Notes: generated from the sequence alone by a model not told the origin. DNA of 64,000 nucleotides from UBA1206 sp045600105 (GCA_045600105.1 JAZRXG010000034.1:1-64000); one strand, 5' to 3'; shown: positions 50,520 through 59,819, counted from the first letter of the stretch. Numbers and translations: made by a program.

Positions 50520-51444
50520 AATTTCCGCAAAAGACGTAATGGAGCTCCGTAAAAAGACCGGTATCGGTATGATGGAGTGCAAAAAAGCTCTCGTTGCCGC
50601 TGAAGGCAATTTTGACGAAGCTATAAAGATCCTCAGAGAAAAGGGACTTGCAGTCGCTGCCAAAAAGGCCGACAGGATCGCCGCCGAAGGCGTCGTTGAC
50701 GTTGCAAAATGCGAAAAATGCGGCTACACCGCTATCGTTGAAGTCAACAGCGAAACCGACTTCGTCGCAAAGAACGCTTCCTTCAAGGAATTCGTAAGCG
50801 CCATCCTCAAGACCATCCTCAAGAACAAACCCGCTGACATCGCTTCTCTCAACGCCTGCACTCTCGAAGGCAGCGAGCTCACCGTTGAAGCCGAAACCAA
50901 GAACAAGATCTTCGCCATCGGCGAAAACATCGGCATTAGACGTTTCGACCTCGTTTCCGGCGTTACCGGCACCTATATCCACGGCGGCGGAGCAGCCGGC
51001 GTCGTAGTTAAATTCGAAACCACCAACGGTATCGAAGACACCGAAGCCTTCAAGGAATACGCAAAGAACGTCTGCATGCAGATCGCTGCAATGAACCCGC
51101 TCTACGTCGCTCCCGAAAATGTTCCCGCTTCCGTTATCGACAGCGAAAAAGAGATCCTTCTTACCCAAATCAAGAACGATCCCAAGATGGCTTCCAAACC
51201 CGCCGCGGTCATCGAAAAGATGGTTTCCGGCAGAGTAGGCAAGTACTACGAAACCAACTGCCTCAACGAACAGCAGTACGTTAAGGAAGAAAACATGAAA
51301 GTCAGCGCTTACACCGCTTCCGTAGCAAAAGAACTCGGCGGCGACATCAAAGTCGTTTCCTTCATCAAATACGAACGCGGCGAAGGCATCGAGAAGAGAG
51401 AAGACGATTTCGCGGCAGAAATCAACAAGCTCGTCAACGGCTGA
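50512..51444 (+). CDS. tsf: Elongation factor Ts
   Basis: 310 residues. The N-terminal UBA-like domain carries VMELRKKTGIGMMECKKAL; then the core with EVNSETDFVAKN and the dimerisation domain follow. It recharges EF-Tu with GTP. The start lies inside the end of rpsB, with GAGGAGGAAG inside the rpsB coding region as ribosome site. A CEKCGY element (about 65) adds a Cys pair not seen in E. coli EF-Ts. Confidence 0.97.
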   Translation: MAEISAKDVMELRKKTGIGMMECKKALVAAEGNFDEAIKILREKGLAVAAKKADRIAAEGVVDVAKCEKCGYTAIVEVNSETDFVAKNASFKEFVSAILKTILKNKPADIASLNACTLEGSELTVEAETKNKIFAIGENIGIRRFDLVSGVTGTYIHGGGAAGVVVKFETTNGIEDTEAFKEYAKNVCMQIAAMNPLYVAPENVPASVIDSEKEILLTQIKNDPKMASKPAAVIEKMVSGRVGKYYETNCLNEQQYVKEENMKVSAYTASVAKELGGDIKVVSFIKYERGEGIEKREDDFAAEINKLVNG

Positions 51445-51462
51445 TCACCACAATAAAGCATT

Positions 51463-51498
51463 CAAACGCAGTCTCTTTTTGGGACTGCGTTTTTTTGC
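51463..51498 (+). terminator. Terminator of rpsB-tsf
   Basis: AACGCAGTC pairs with GACTGCGTT, followed by a T-run. Confidence 0.9.
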
Positions 51499-51599
51499 AG
51501 GTGACGACGTCCCCGACGTCCCGCAGAGAAATTAAGACATCCGCGCGATACCGCGCGGAATTTTTTTTGAAAAATCGTAAAAAAATTTTGCGAACCCTA

Positions 51600-51628
51600 T
51601 TGACAATCGTGTGATTATGTGTTATAAT
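51600..51628 (+). promoter_or_regulatory. sigma-A promoter of the DUF1836-prohibitin operon
   Basis: Consensus -35 TTGACA (51600-51605) and -10 TATAAT (51623-51628) with a 17-bp spacer. Confidence 0.88.
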
Positions 51629-51658
51629 CAGGTATACTGAATAGAGGGAGTGATTATT

Positions 51659-52210
51659 GTGATTTCGCATTTTCCCGGGACCCGTATGGAGGTCATACCG
51701 TCGCAGCAGGGCGTCAAGGACATAGCGTCCAATATAATAGGCAACATTTTTACCGCGGGCGGCCTCGTGCTTTCGCAGGTCTGCTCGCTGACAGGTCTTG
51801 AATATTATATTATTCAGAACTGGGTCAAGCGCGGCTTTCTGTCGCCTCCCGTCAAAAAAATGTATTCAAAGCGGCAGTTCTGCCGCATCGTCATCATCAA
51901 CGCGCTGAAGGACACCATGCAGATCGATCAGATCGTCAAAATGCTTTCCTACATCAACGGCGTGCTCGACGACGAAAGCGACGACCTTGTCGACGACAGC
52001 GATCTTTACAATTATTTCGTGAACGTCATGTTTGCCGACGACGGCACCAAGTCGCCGGAAGAAATAGTCGAAAACGCCATCACCGACTACGTCGAACCCG
52101 CTGCCGGAGCAAAGGAAAGGCTGAAAAAAGTCCTGATCGTGATGTACTACGCGGGCCTTGCCGCAAAGAACATCCGAAAGAGCGAAGAGCTCCTCGGGGA
52201 ACTCGACTGA
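51659..52210 (+). CDS. DUF1836 putative transcription regulator
   Basis: About 183 residues from GTG 51659, which has GAGGGAG eight bases upstream. The DUF1836 pattern is clear: VLSQVCSLTGLEYYIIQNWVKRGFLSPP in two parts (about 37-64), a MerR-like recognition element, then KRQFCRIVIINALKDTMQIDQI and a helical tail. Proteins of this family are thought to bind DNA. It leads an operon with two membrane proteins and a prohibitin, and could control it. Confidence 0.85.
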   Translation: MISHFPGTRMEVIPSQQGVKDIASNIIGNIFTAGGLVLSQVCSLTGLEYYIIQNWVKRGFLSPPVKKMYSKRQFCRIVIINALKDTMQIDQIVKMLSYINGVLDDESDDLVDDSDLYNYFVNVMFADDGTKSPEEIVENAITDYVEPAAGAKERLKKVLIVMYYAGLAAKNIRKSEELLGELD

Positions 52211-52223
52211 AAGGAGCTGACTT

Positions 52224-53102
52224 ATGCCTAAGCGCGTACTGCCTTATCTCGAACAGTATTATGCCAAAGTTTACGAAAAAAAGCAAACGGCAGGCAAGGG
52301 AAAAGGAGTCGGAAAAGTATTTCCGATATACAAAGCGATCCCGTCGGGCTTGCGCAGCTTATACGGAGATATGATATCGAAGCGACGTTGGTCTGTTGTC
52401 CTTCTTGTCGTTGAATACCTTGTGATGACCGCCGCCACCGTCATGCTCTTCATTTCCGGCGTAAGCCTTGTGGAACTGTTTGCCGGAACCGGTGCGTACG
52501 GTATGAGTTATACAAGCACCGAAAATGTGTTTGCCTATACTTTCGGTATCGTTGGCATAATCCTGTCGCTCGTCATCGACAAGGTCGCCCGTACGATGTT
52601 CAACAAGCACCGCAAAAAGATATCGCTCCGCGCCGATAAGTATATCGAAGAGGTGCTTGAAAAGTATCCGGAAAGCGAAGAAAAGGAGCTTGCGTCCTCG
52701 TCAAAGCGTTCGTTTGCCGATATGCTCGACAGTTACATCATGCTGTGGCACGAAGTGACGGTGACCGCCGCTATCGCCTTCTTCACGGTATACTGCAATA
52801 TTTACGCAGGCCTTCCGCTCGTGATATTCACGGTGATAATGCTGTGGTTGTTCCTGCACGGAAAGAACAACGGCTTCGTGTACTTCGTGGCGTCCAAGCT
52901 GCTCCCCGTCGCCTACTATATTTCAACGATAGTGCTCGTCGTGTTCCACAAACTGCCGTTCGGCGGAATGATGGGATATTTCGCCGCGATACTCTTCGTG
53001 AAATACGCCATCGCGGATATCCCCAAAGAGCTCGGGTTCTTCCTGATGCAATGCGCCAGATCAGGTGATATTGAAAAGCTCATTCAAAAAAATAATATAT
53101 AA
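52224..53102 (+). CDS. Integral membrane protein of unknown function
   Basis: 292 residues. About seven hydrophobic helices: two near 56-82 and 100-125, and the rest from about 175 to 280, with a charged cytosolic loop (about 135-170). Basic Lys-rich N-terminus. No family recognised. GAAAGGAG is well placed before ATG. It lies between the DUF1836 regulator and the prohibitin with gaps of 13 and 17 bp. Confidence 0.78.
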   Translation: MPKRVLPYLEQYYAKVYEKKQTAGKGKGVGKVFPIYKAIPSGLRSLYGDMISKRRWSVVLLVVEYLVMTAATVMLFISGVSLVELFAGTGAYGMSYTSTENVFAYTFGIVGIILSLVIDKVARTMFNKHRKKISLRADKYIEEVLEKYPESEEKELASSSKRSFADMLDSYIMLWHEVTVTAAIAFFTVYCNIYAGLPLVIFTVIMLWLFLHGKNNGFVYFVASKLLPVAYYISTIVLVVFHKLPFGGMMGYFAAILFVKYAIADIPKELGFFLMQCARSGDIEKLIQKNNI

Positions 53103-53119
53103 CGAAAGGAAATCAAACA

Positions 53120-54127
53120 ATGTTCGGACTCTTCATCTTCGGAGCCATCGTATTCGCGGTGTGCCTCCTCGTGTTCTTCTGCGTCAATAAGGACGTCAAG
53201 AACTACTCCGCCGTCAAAAAAGGCGCCATCGCCATCGGCGTGGTCGTCTTCCTCGTATGCACCGGCGCAAGCTGCGTGCGTACCGTTCCCACCGGTCACA
53301 CCGGTATCGTTACCACCTTCGGCAGCGTCGAAAGCTACACGTTCGAAGCGGGCGTGCATTTCACCGCGCCGTGGAAGACCGTCGTCAACATGGACAACCG
53401 CAACCAGAAGGCGAGCATAGACCTCATGTGCTTCTCCTCAGACATTCAGGAAGTCGACGTCACCTACTCGCTCAACTATCAGATCCAGAAAGAAAACGCC
53501 CAGAACCTCTACCGTTCCATCGGCACTTCCTACTACGACAAGGTCATCGTTCCCCGTATCCAGGAAGCGGTCAAGAGCGTTATGGCAAAATACACCGCCG
53601 AGCAGCTTCTTGAAAAACGCGCCGAGCTTTCGAGCGAAATAAAGAGCATACTCACCGCGAAGCTTGACGACTACAATATCGAAGTCATCGATACGTCGCT
53701 CGAAAACCTCGATTTCTCCGACGCTTTCACCGACGCCGTCGAAGCAAAGCAGGTCGCCGCTCAGAAAAAACAGCAGGCAGAGATCGAGCAGGAGCAGGCT
53801 CTTATGGAAGCCGAATACGCCAAGAACATCGCCACCACCAAGGCAAACGCCGACGCGGAAGTCGCCAAGATCGCCGCTCAGGCAGACCTTGACGTCACCA
53901 AGATCCAGGCTGACGCCGCCGAATACGCGGGTCAGAAGGACGCCGCCGTCATCGGTCAGGTACGCGACATCCTCGCTGCCGACAGCACTAAACTCACCGA
54001 CGAAGACATCAAGAACCTCGTCACCTACTACTACGTCATGAAGTGGAACGGCGAGCTCCCCACCACCTATTTTGGCTCTGAGGACTTCTTCGGACTTATT
54101 TCTTCACTTGCTGAAAACGGTAACTGA
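53120..54127 (+). CDS. Prohibitin-family SPFH protein
   Basis: 335 residues. Two N-terminal membrane helices (about 1-20 and 35-52), then a band-7/PHB domain (VPTGHTGIVTTFGSVES, DIQEVDVTYSLNYQI, about 55-215), and a long Ala/Glu/Gln coiled coil (about 215-285). The tail is short. Prohibitins assemble rings in the membrane and guard proteases or lipid domains. The partner here is not known; the operon has two polytopic membrane proteins that might be clients. Confidence 0.92.
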   Translation: MFGLFIFGAIVFAVCLLVFFCVNKDVKNYSAVKKGAIAIGVVVFLVCTGASCVRTVPTGHTGIVTTFGSVESYTFEAGVHFTAPWKTVVNMDNRNQKASIDLMCFSSDIQEVDVTYSLNYQIQKENAQNLYRSIGTSYYDKVIVPRIQEAVKSVMAKYTAEQLLEKRAELSSEIKSILTAKLDDYNIEVIDTSLENLDFSDAFTDAVEAKQVAAQKKQQAEIEQEQALMEAEYAKNIATTKANADAEVAKIAAQADLDVTKIQADAAEYAGQKDAAVIGQVRDILAADSTKLTDEDIKNLVTYYYVMKWNGELPTTYFGSEDFFGLISSLAENGN

Positions 54128-54141
54128 CAGGGGGCTTTTTC

Positions 54142-54807
54142 GTGGAGGGAAATCACAAGAGCAATAAGTACGACGGCTTTATTTACAATAACGTCGTCTA
54201 CCTCGTTGCAATGTTCATCGGCTCGTTCGGGGCACTTATAGGACGCATACTGCTTTCGTTCTTCCTCAAGACCCCGAGCATCACCGAGCTTGACGCCGAC
54301 GCGTCGTTCTATTTCAACGTGATATACCCGATAGCGGCGATCGTCACTAACGCGGGATTCTTTGCGGGCGGATTCTTCTGCTGCTACTTCGCGGCGTACA
54401 AGATCGGCTACAATTCCTCAAAGACGGTCGACCCGTTCGTGATGAAGATGCAGTATATACTGCCGTCGTTCATCATAACGTTCGTAAATATCTACGAAGG
54501 ATTTTACGAAAAATTCCTCGGTATGTTCGGGTTCCAGTTCTGGTATCCGGCAGCCGTCGTGTCGTCCTGGATAGGGAAGATAGACAAGACGGATATTTCC
54601 GAGTTCATCTACGGCAAGGATATCGAGGGAACACGGTTCGTTCTCGACTGCCTCGCGTACCGCTTCAACGGACTCACGATACTGTTCTCCGCGATAATCA
54701 TGGCGGCGTTCGTCGTGATCTGCTACTACGGACGTAAAAAAGGCATGAAAAAGGGAATCGAAGCCAAAGAGGAATATATCAAAACCGTAAGAGGCGGAAA
54801 CGCGTAA
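54142..54807 (+). CDS. Integral membrane protein of unknown function
   Basis: 221 residues with four to five hydrophobic helices (about 18-42, 60-90, 108-122, 175-198) and a Lys/Glu-rich C-terminus. Starts at GTG 54142 with AGGGGG upstream. Last gene of the DUF1836-prohibitin operon, 14 bp behind the prohibitin and followed by a strong terminator. Confidence 0.78.
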   Translation: MEGNHKSNKYDGFIYNNVVYLVAMFIGSFGALIGRILLSFFLKTPSITELDADASFYFNVIYPIAAIVTNAGFFAGGFFCCYFAAYKIGYNSSKTVDPFVMKMQYILPSFIITFVNIYEGFYEKFLGMFGFQFWYPAAVVSSWIGKIDKTDISEFIYGKDIEGTRFVLDCLAYRFNGLTILFSAIIMAAFVVICYYGRKKGMKKGIEAKEEYIKTVRGGNA

Positions 54808-54814
54808 TATAACG

Positions 54815-54853
54815 AAACGGCAGCAGGCTTCGGCTTGCTGCCGTCTTTCTTTT
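54815..54853 (+). terminator. Terminator of the prohibitin operon
   Basis: ACGGCAGCAGGC pairs with GCTTGCTGCCGT (loop TTCG-type) and is followed by TCTTTCTTTTT. Confidence 0.9.
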
Positions 54854-54866
54854 TCCCGAAAAGGTA

Positions 54867-54895
54867 TTGAAAGACGTGACGGAATATGTTATCAT
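54867..54895 (+). promoter_or_regulatory. sigma-A promoter of the second DUF4855 gene
   Basis: -35 TTGAAA (54867-54872), -10 TATCAT (54890-54895), 17-bp spacer. Confidence 0.7.
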
Positions 54896-54927
54896 ATTTA
54901 TAATAACAATCCCGAAAGGAAAGAACC

Positions 54928-57549
54928 ATGAAAAAAGTCGTTTCAATCATTCTGGCGCTGATTCTTCTCGCGTCCCTTGCCGCCTGCGGCAAAAGCGGCG
55001 ACGCGGAGTCTTCCGCGGCAGAAGCTTCATTCGTGACCGAAAGCGGGCAGGCTTCCGCGGAGGGATCGGCGGAAGCATCCGAAGAATCGAAGGAGGAATT
55101 CGTTGTGAACCCCAAGGTCGAACTCATCGATTCGATGCTCGACGGCGAAATAGACAGAACACAGAAGGCGAAGAATCTGTTTGACGGACTCACCTATACG
55201 CTCAGCGCAGCGCCGTCTGCCGATTACGGCGACCCGGATCTCAAAAAACTCACCGACGGCAAAATGCCCGAGGTATTCAACAAGCAGGACTTCGTCGCGT
55301 GGACGAACACCTCGGTCTCGGTCGTTTTCGACCTCGGGGAGGGTGAACACGTTCTTGCCGACGTCGTGGTCAAGACCCTGCGTCAGGTGAACTACGGCAT
55401 AGGACTGCCTTCTTACGTTACGGTTTATGCGTCGAACGACGGCGAAGAATACGTCGATATCGGCAAATGCGAGGTCAGCGGCTCTCTCAACGATTCAATG
55501 AGCTATGATTATTGCTTCGCGTTCCCGAAAGGCGTAAAGGCAAGATATATCAAAATATTCATTGCGGGCTCCGACAGAGCGTTCACCTTCGTTTCCGAGA
55601 TACTCGGCTATGAATACCGCGCCGACGGCGATATCGACCGCAACCCCGGAGCGGTGAACGACGACCCCGAATATTATTACGATTTTTATAACTATTCGCT
55701 CGATACGACCGACTACGGCTATTGGAAGAACACGGGTGACGCCGACTACGACGACGTCATCAACCTCGCCCTTCTCGACGAGACCACCGTACACGTCAGT
55801 CACTTTGACCCGATATCCAAGACGACAGTCAATCAGGGACCGGCAAGCGACGTTGAAAAACTCATCGACGGAAAGCATCACGCCCAAGAGCATTACAGCG
55901 ACGCCGCCTGGGTGCATTTCACCCGCGGAGGCGGACGCCACGTAGTCATCGACCTCAAATACAAAATGGCGGTCACGGGCTTCAAAGCCACCTTCCTCAA
56001 TATGAAGGGCAGCGGCGTTGCCGCTCCTCCCGCAGCTTACGTCGCGCTGAGCAATGACGGCGAAAACTGGGTCACGGTCAGCGCCGAGGAAAGCAGAGCG
56101 TTCTATGAAGACAAACCCGTTATCTGGACTTACGAAGCCGAGCTCAAGGATGTTTACGAAGCAAGATTCGTGAGGATCACGTTCGAGACCGTGCCTTTCA
56201 ACGTCATGGGCAGCTCGGTCTATATGGACGAATTCGAAATCTACGGCAAAAAGAACGCGTCGGGCGCAAAACAGGCGGAATATGACAAAGAGATAGTCAT
56301 GGGCAGATACCCCGAACCCGCCGATATCGGTGCCGAAAACATACTGTTCGCAAGCATCACCAACGGCTACGGCGTGCATTGCACCGACAGCTGCACCATC
56401 GACGAGGATTCCGCGCTCAGATATCTCGCTTACGTCGATAAGGACGGCAGCGTGACCGATACGTTTATGGATTCCGTGTGTCTCTGCTTCAGAGGCGGAA
56501 CCACCGACTGCACCGAAAAGAAAGACGCCTATAACTTCTTCCTTGACGAAATGTTCTACGAGGGTCTCAACCTCGACGCTCTCAACAAGGTCAAGGGCGA
56601 GATAAACGAAAAACTCGGCAAAAACGAAAAGATCGGCATCTGGCTCGCGGTCATCTGCCCCCGTTCCGGCTACGTATTTGACGGCAAAAAGATAACCAAA
56701 TCCGCGGAAGCGGTAGATTTCCTCAAATGGCAGGCAGATGAGTGCGTCAGACGCTTCAACGCAAAGGGATACGAAAACCTCGAATTCCTCGGCTTCTATT
56801 GGGCAAGCGAGCACATCGACGAAGAAAATATAAATTTCGACGTTGCTTCGATCACCGGATTCAACGAATACGTTCATTCGCTCGGTCTCCTTTCGTCGTG
56901 GTGCCCCTATTACGGCGCGTACGGCAAATGGAGATGGAGGGAAGTCGGATTCGACTACGCCTGCCTCCAGCCCAACGCAATGTTCTACGAGACCGACAGG
57001 ACCCGCATACAAACGACCGCCGAGATGGCAAAGATATACGGAATGTGCGTCGAAATAGAACTCGAGGACTACACGAGCGAAAGCACGAGGGAGATTTACC
57101 GCAAGTACCTCAGAACGTCCTACGACGCGGGTCATATCAACTCGATCAAGGTCTATTATCAGGGAAGCGTGCCCGGAGCGTTTGAGGGCTCGTGCAACTC
57201 GCAGAACGAGGACGACAGAAGCGTTTACGAAGACACATATAACTACGCAAAGAACAAGCTTGACGACTCCTACGGCACGCCGAAGGGATTTGAACTTTCC
57301 GCGTTCTCCGATACGTCGGCGGAAGTCGAAAACGGCAAGCGCGTGACGATCGAGATCCCGTCGCTCGAGGGCGTAAGCTGCCGCGTTCTGACGTCTCCCG
57401 TGTACGGCTCGTTCAGGATAACGACGTCGGGCAAGATCGTCTATTCGTCGCTCAAGGGATATTGCGGTGAAGACACCCTCGTCATCATGCTTTACGACGG
57501 AGTGAACGAACCGAAGACGGTGAGATACACTTTCGTTGTAACGGAATAG
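54928..57549 (+). CDS. DUF4855 surface lipoprotein with two F5/8C domains
   Basis: 873 residues. Lipobox SLAAC (about 20) and a Ser/Glu/Ala stalk (22-55) show it is a lipoprotein. Two F5/8C-like sandwiches follow (about 75-235 and 280-450), each ending with ARYIKIF or ARFVRITF. The DUF4855 part (about 460-780) has LEFLGFYWASEH, YVHSLGLLSSWCPYYGAY and CVEIELEDY, the same landmarks as in the 18523 protein. A small beta module closes it. It is monocistronic. Its ligand or activity is unknown; glycan binding is inferred from the F5/8C domains. Confidence 0.85.
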   Translation: MKKVVSIILALILLASLAACGKSGDAESSAAEASFVTESGQASAEGSAEASEESKEEFVVNPKVELIDSMLDGEIDRTQKAKNLFDGLTYTLSAAPSADYGDPDLKKLTDGKMPEVFNKQDFVAWTNTSVSVVFDLGEGEHVLADVVVKTLRQVNYGIGLPSYVTVYASNDGEEYVDIGKCEVSGSLNDSMSYDYCFAFPKGVKARYIKIFIAGSDRAFTFVSEILGYEYRADGDIDRNPGAVNDDPEYYYDFYNYSLDTTDYGYWKNTGDADYDDVINLALLDETTVHVSHFDPISKTTVNQGPASDVEKLIDGKHHAQEHYSDAAWVHFTRGGGRHVVIDLKYKMAVTGFKATFLNMKGSGVAAPPAAYVALSNDGENWVTVSAEESRAFYEDKPVIWTYEAELKDVYEARFVRITFETVPFNVMGSSVYMDEFEIYGKKNASGAKQAEYDKEIVMGRYPEPADIGAENILFASITNGYGVHCTDSCTIDEDSALRYLAYVDKDGSVTDTFMDSVCLCFRGGTTDCTEKKDAYNFFLDEMFYEGLNLDALNKVKGEINEKLGKNEKIGIWLAVICPRSGYVFDGKKITKSAEAVDFLKWQADECVRRFNAKGYENLEFLGFYWASEHIDEENINFDVASITGFNEYVHSLGLLSSWCPYYGAYGKWRWREVGFDYACLQPNAMFYETDRTRIQTTAEMAKIYGMCVEIELEDYTSESTREIYRKYLRTSYDAGHINSIKVYYQGSVPGAFEGSCNSQNEDDRSVYEDTYNYAKNKLDDSYGTPKGFELSAFSDTSAEVENGKRVTIEIPSLEGVSCRVLTSPVYGSFRITTSGKIVYSSLKGYCGEDTLVIMLYDGVNEPKTVRYTFVVTE

Positions 57550-57561
57550 AAGTGATAAAAT

Positions 57562-57612
57562 GGGGCTGATTTTTACAAAACTTATCCAAAAATCAGCTCC
57601 GTTTTTTCCGAC
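57562..57612 (+). terminator. Terminator of the DUF4855 lipoprotein gene
   Basis: GGAGCTGATTTTT-like arms (GGGGCTGATTTTT and AAAAATCAGCTCC) pair, and TTTTTT follows. Confidence 0.85.
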
Positions 57613-57705
57613 TTCGACATATAAATTTTTGATATCGTGAAAAGGGCAGTAATATCAACGCAAAAATGAGTACGAAAAATCTTTTGACTTTTTTTCAAAA
57701 AACTA

Positions 57706-57734
57706 TTGCTTTTTTCGATTCATTGTGGTATTAT
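57706..57734 (+). promoter_or_regulatory. Promoter of the tRNA cluster
   Basis: -35 TTGCTT (57706-57711), -10 TATTAT (57729-57734), 17-bp spacer, 29 bp before tRNA-Asp. Confidence 0.72.
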
Positions 57735-57763
57735 ATCCGTGTTGCCGATGAGGTACACGAAAT

Positions 57764-57840
57764 GGTCCGGTAGTTCAGTTGGTTAGAACGCTGCCCTGTC
57801 ACGGCAGAGGTCAGGGGTTCGAGTCCCCTCCGGATCGCCA
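57764..57840 (+). tRNA. tRNA-Asp (anticodon GTC)
   Basis: Cloverleaf with acceptor GGTCCGG/CCGGATC (a G-T pair at 2-71), anticodon loop CTGTCAC, T-loop GTTCGAGTC and encoded CCA. First of four tRNAs. Confidence 0.95.
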
Positions 57841-57860
57841 AACGATTATCCGGTGCCTAT

Positions 57861-57936
57861 GCCTCTGTAGCTCAGATGGTAGAGCAGGAGACTGAAAATT
57901 TCCGTGTCGTTGGTTCGATTCCGACCGGAGGCACCA
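57861..57936 (+). tRNA. tRNA-Phe (anticodon GAA)
   Basis: Acceptor GCCTCTG/CGGAGGC (one G-T pair), anticodon loop CTGAAAA, T-loop GTTCGATTC, discriminator A and encoded CCA. Confidence 0.95.
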
Positions 57937-57955
57937 CACCGGATAATCCAGAGAT

Positions 57956-58031
57956 GCGGATTTAGCTCATTTGGTAGAGCGCCACCTTGCCAAGGTGGAG
58001 GTAGCGGGTTCGAACCCCGTAATCCGCTCCA
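57956..58031 (+). tRNA. tRNA-Gly (anticodon GCC)
   Basis: Acceptor GCGGATT/AATCCGC, anticodon stem-loop CACCTTGCCAAGGTG, T-loop GTTCGAACC, encoded CCA. Confidence 0.95.
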
Positions 58032-58147
58032 ATTTTTACTCGGGGTATTTGCACGGCGTGATAACGGTGCAAGAACGACCGTAAAGAGTAAAACGAATAA
58101 AGCGGTGTATTCCGCAAAACGATGAACGGTCTTAGTGCCGTTTATTT

Positions 58148-58223
58148 GCTGATGTGGCACAGGTGGTAGCGCACATCCTTGGTAAGGATGAGGTCACGAG
58201 TTCGAATCTCGTCATCAGCTCCA
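58148..58223 (+). tRNA. tRNA-Thr (anticodon GGT)
   Basis: Acceptor GCTGATG/CATCAGC, anticodon stem-loop CATCCTTGGTAAGGATG, T-loop GTTCGAATC, encoded CCA. A 116-nt spacer with small hairpins separates it from tRNA-Gly; no gene is seen in the spacer. Confidence 0.95.
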
Positions 58224-58224
58224 C

Positions 58225-58254
58225 AAGCCTCCGAATTATCGGGGGCTTTTTTCG
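58225..58254 (+). terminator. Terminator of the tRNA cluster
   Basis: AGCCTCCGA pairs with TCGGGGGCT (one G-T pair), followed by TTTTTT. Confidence 0.88.
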
Positions 58255-58325
58255 TACATAGTCGCACATAATAAAGATTCATCAAAGATTGATAAAGTAT
58301 AATGCAAAAAAAGGAGATATGCAAT

Positions 58326-59273
58326 ATGAAAAAAACACTTCTCGTATTTCTCGCTCTTGTCATTTCGCTTTCCCTCATCGCCTGCGGCACCGATAACGGC
58401 ACCGGCAGCGAATCCAAGACGACCGAAACGTCCGCGTCTTCCGAAAACAGCGCTTCTTCCGACGTGAGTAACGGCGCCGAAACGAGCAAGGAAGCGGAAG
58501 GCGACGACATTTTCAGCAAATTCGACCTCAATGTTTCCGAAGAGGGAACTGCCGTCACCATGTCCGGAACTTCTTTTGAATGTGACGGCGTGAAGAGCGA
58601 AAAGGTCTTCAATATCAAAACCGAAGGCACCTATGTCTTCAGCGGCGAAATGACGGGCGGTCAGATAGTCGTCGAAGTCGACAAGACCGAAAAGGTCCGC
58701 ATCGTTCTCAAGAACGCATCCATCCATTGCGGCGATTCCGCTCCCATCTGGGTCAAATCAGCCGACAAGGTTTCGGTCACTCTTGCCGAGGGAAGCGTCA
58801 ACAAGCTCACCGACGGCGGCAAGTACACCTACGACAACGCCGACGAAGAGCCCAACGCCTGCCTTTTCTCCAAGGATGACCTTATCATCAACGGCAGCGG
58901 CACGCTCACCGTCACCACCAAGGCGAACAACGGCATTTGCTCCAAGGACGACCTCAAGATAGTCGGGGCAACCCTCGTCATCAGTGCCAAGAACAACGGC
59001 ATCAAGGGCAACGATTCCGTCACCGTCAGAGGCGGTAAGATCACCATTTCGCAGTGCGACGACGGCATCAAGACCACCAACGAGGAAGACGACGATAAGG
59101 GGTATATTTATATCGAAAACGGCGACATCACCATCCATTCTTCCGACGACGCTCTTCAGGCGACCAAAAACATCACGATAGTGAGCGGCATCGTCAACGC
59201 CTACGCCAAGGGTGACGCCGTCAACTGCGACGGAACGGTAGATATCGCGAACGGCACTCTCAATACGAAATGA
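58326..59273 (+). CDS. Cthe_2159-type carbohydrate-binding lipoprotein
   Basis: About 315 residues from ATG 58326 (AAGGAGAT upstream). Lipobox SLIAC (about 19), Ser/Glu/Thr stalk (20-60), then a beta-helix with recurring turns NNGICSKDDLKI, NNGIKGNDSVTV, DDGIKTTNEE, DDALQATKNI. This is the pattern of the Cthe_2159 polysaccharide-binding family, which binds cellulose or pectin-like acids with bound calcium. It should coat the outer surface. Its stop overlaps the next gene by ATGA. Confidence 0.86.
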   Translation: MKKTLLVFLALVISLSLIACGTDNGTGSESKTTETSASSENSASSDVSNGAETSKEAEGDDIFSKFDLNVSEEGTAVTMSGTSFECDGVKSEKVFNIKTEGTYVFSGEMTGGQIVVEVDKTEKVRIVLKNASIHCGDSAPIWVKSADKVSVTLAEGSVNKLTDGGKYTYDNADEEPNACLFSKDDLIINGSGTLTVTTKANNGICSKDDLKIVGATLVISAKNNGIKGNDSVTVRGGKITISQCDDGIKTTNEEDDDKGYIYIENGDITIHSSDDALQATKNITIVSGIVNAYAKGDAVNCDGTVDIANGTLNTK

Positions 59274-59776
59274 GCAAAAAGCTTTATATAGTCCTTCTCA
59301 CGCTGTTCCTGCTGCTCGCTCTCCTCGGAGCGTTCCTCATCATAAGGGAAGTGACGACCGAGGGCGGCGACGACCCCGTTGACGCCGTATGGAGCTATGA
59401 ACGTGCTTCGATGGAAGCCGACGCCGGTGAGATGCTGCGCTATTCGTCGGGCTATAACATTGCCATGCTCGAATACCGCAACCCGTCCGACGAACCGCTC
59501 GAGGATTATCTCGATCGGCTTTACGACTCCACGCGCTCGATCTACGAGGACGCTGACCTTTCGTATTCGCTCATCGACACTTATGAGATCGGCAGCGCAG
59601 AACCGCTTTTTGCCTCTCTTACGGAAAAATACCGCACCGAGGATGAAAAGACCGTCATAGAGTCGTTCGCCTACGTCAAGATAAGCGTCATGGTGAACGG
59701 AACGCGCAGGTTCGATTTTCCGGCTTACGCCGTAAAGACCGACGGCAGATGGTACTATTTCATGCCCGCGGACTAA
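59270..59776 (+). CDS. Membrane-anchored protein of unknown function
   Basis: 168 residues. One N-terminal helix (about 5-26), then an acidic alpha/beta domain (VDAVWSYERASMEADAGEMLRYS) that looks NTF2- or DUF-like, ending FPAYAVKTDGRWYYF, a feature of cystatin/NTF2 folds. Not assigned to a family. Coupled by ATGA to the Cthe_2159-type lipoprotein. Confidence 0.75.
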   Translation: MSKKLYIVLLTLFLLLALLGAFLIIREVTTEGGDDPVDAVWSYERASMEADAGEMLRYSSGYNIAMLEYRNPSDEPLEDYLDRLYDSTRSIYEDADLSYSLIDTYEIGSAEPLFASLTEKYRTEDEKTVIESFAYVKISVMVNGTRRFDFPAYAVKTDGRWYYFMPAD

Positions 59777-59819
59777 AATAAAAACGACTGAAAAGATTTG
59801 TTTTCAGTCGTTTTTTGTT
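59777..59819. terminator. Bidirectional terminator
   Basis: AACGACTGAAAA pairs with TTTTCAGTCGTT. A-rich and T-rich flanks let it serve both the membrane-protein gene and the convergent nucleotidyltransferase. Confidence 0.9.
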
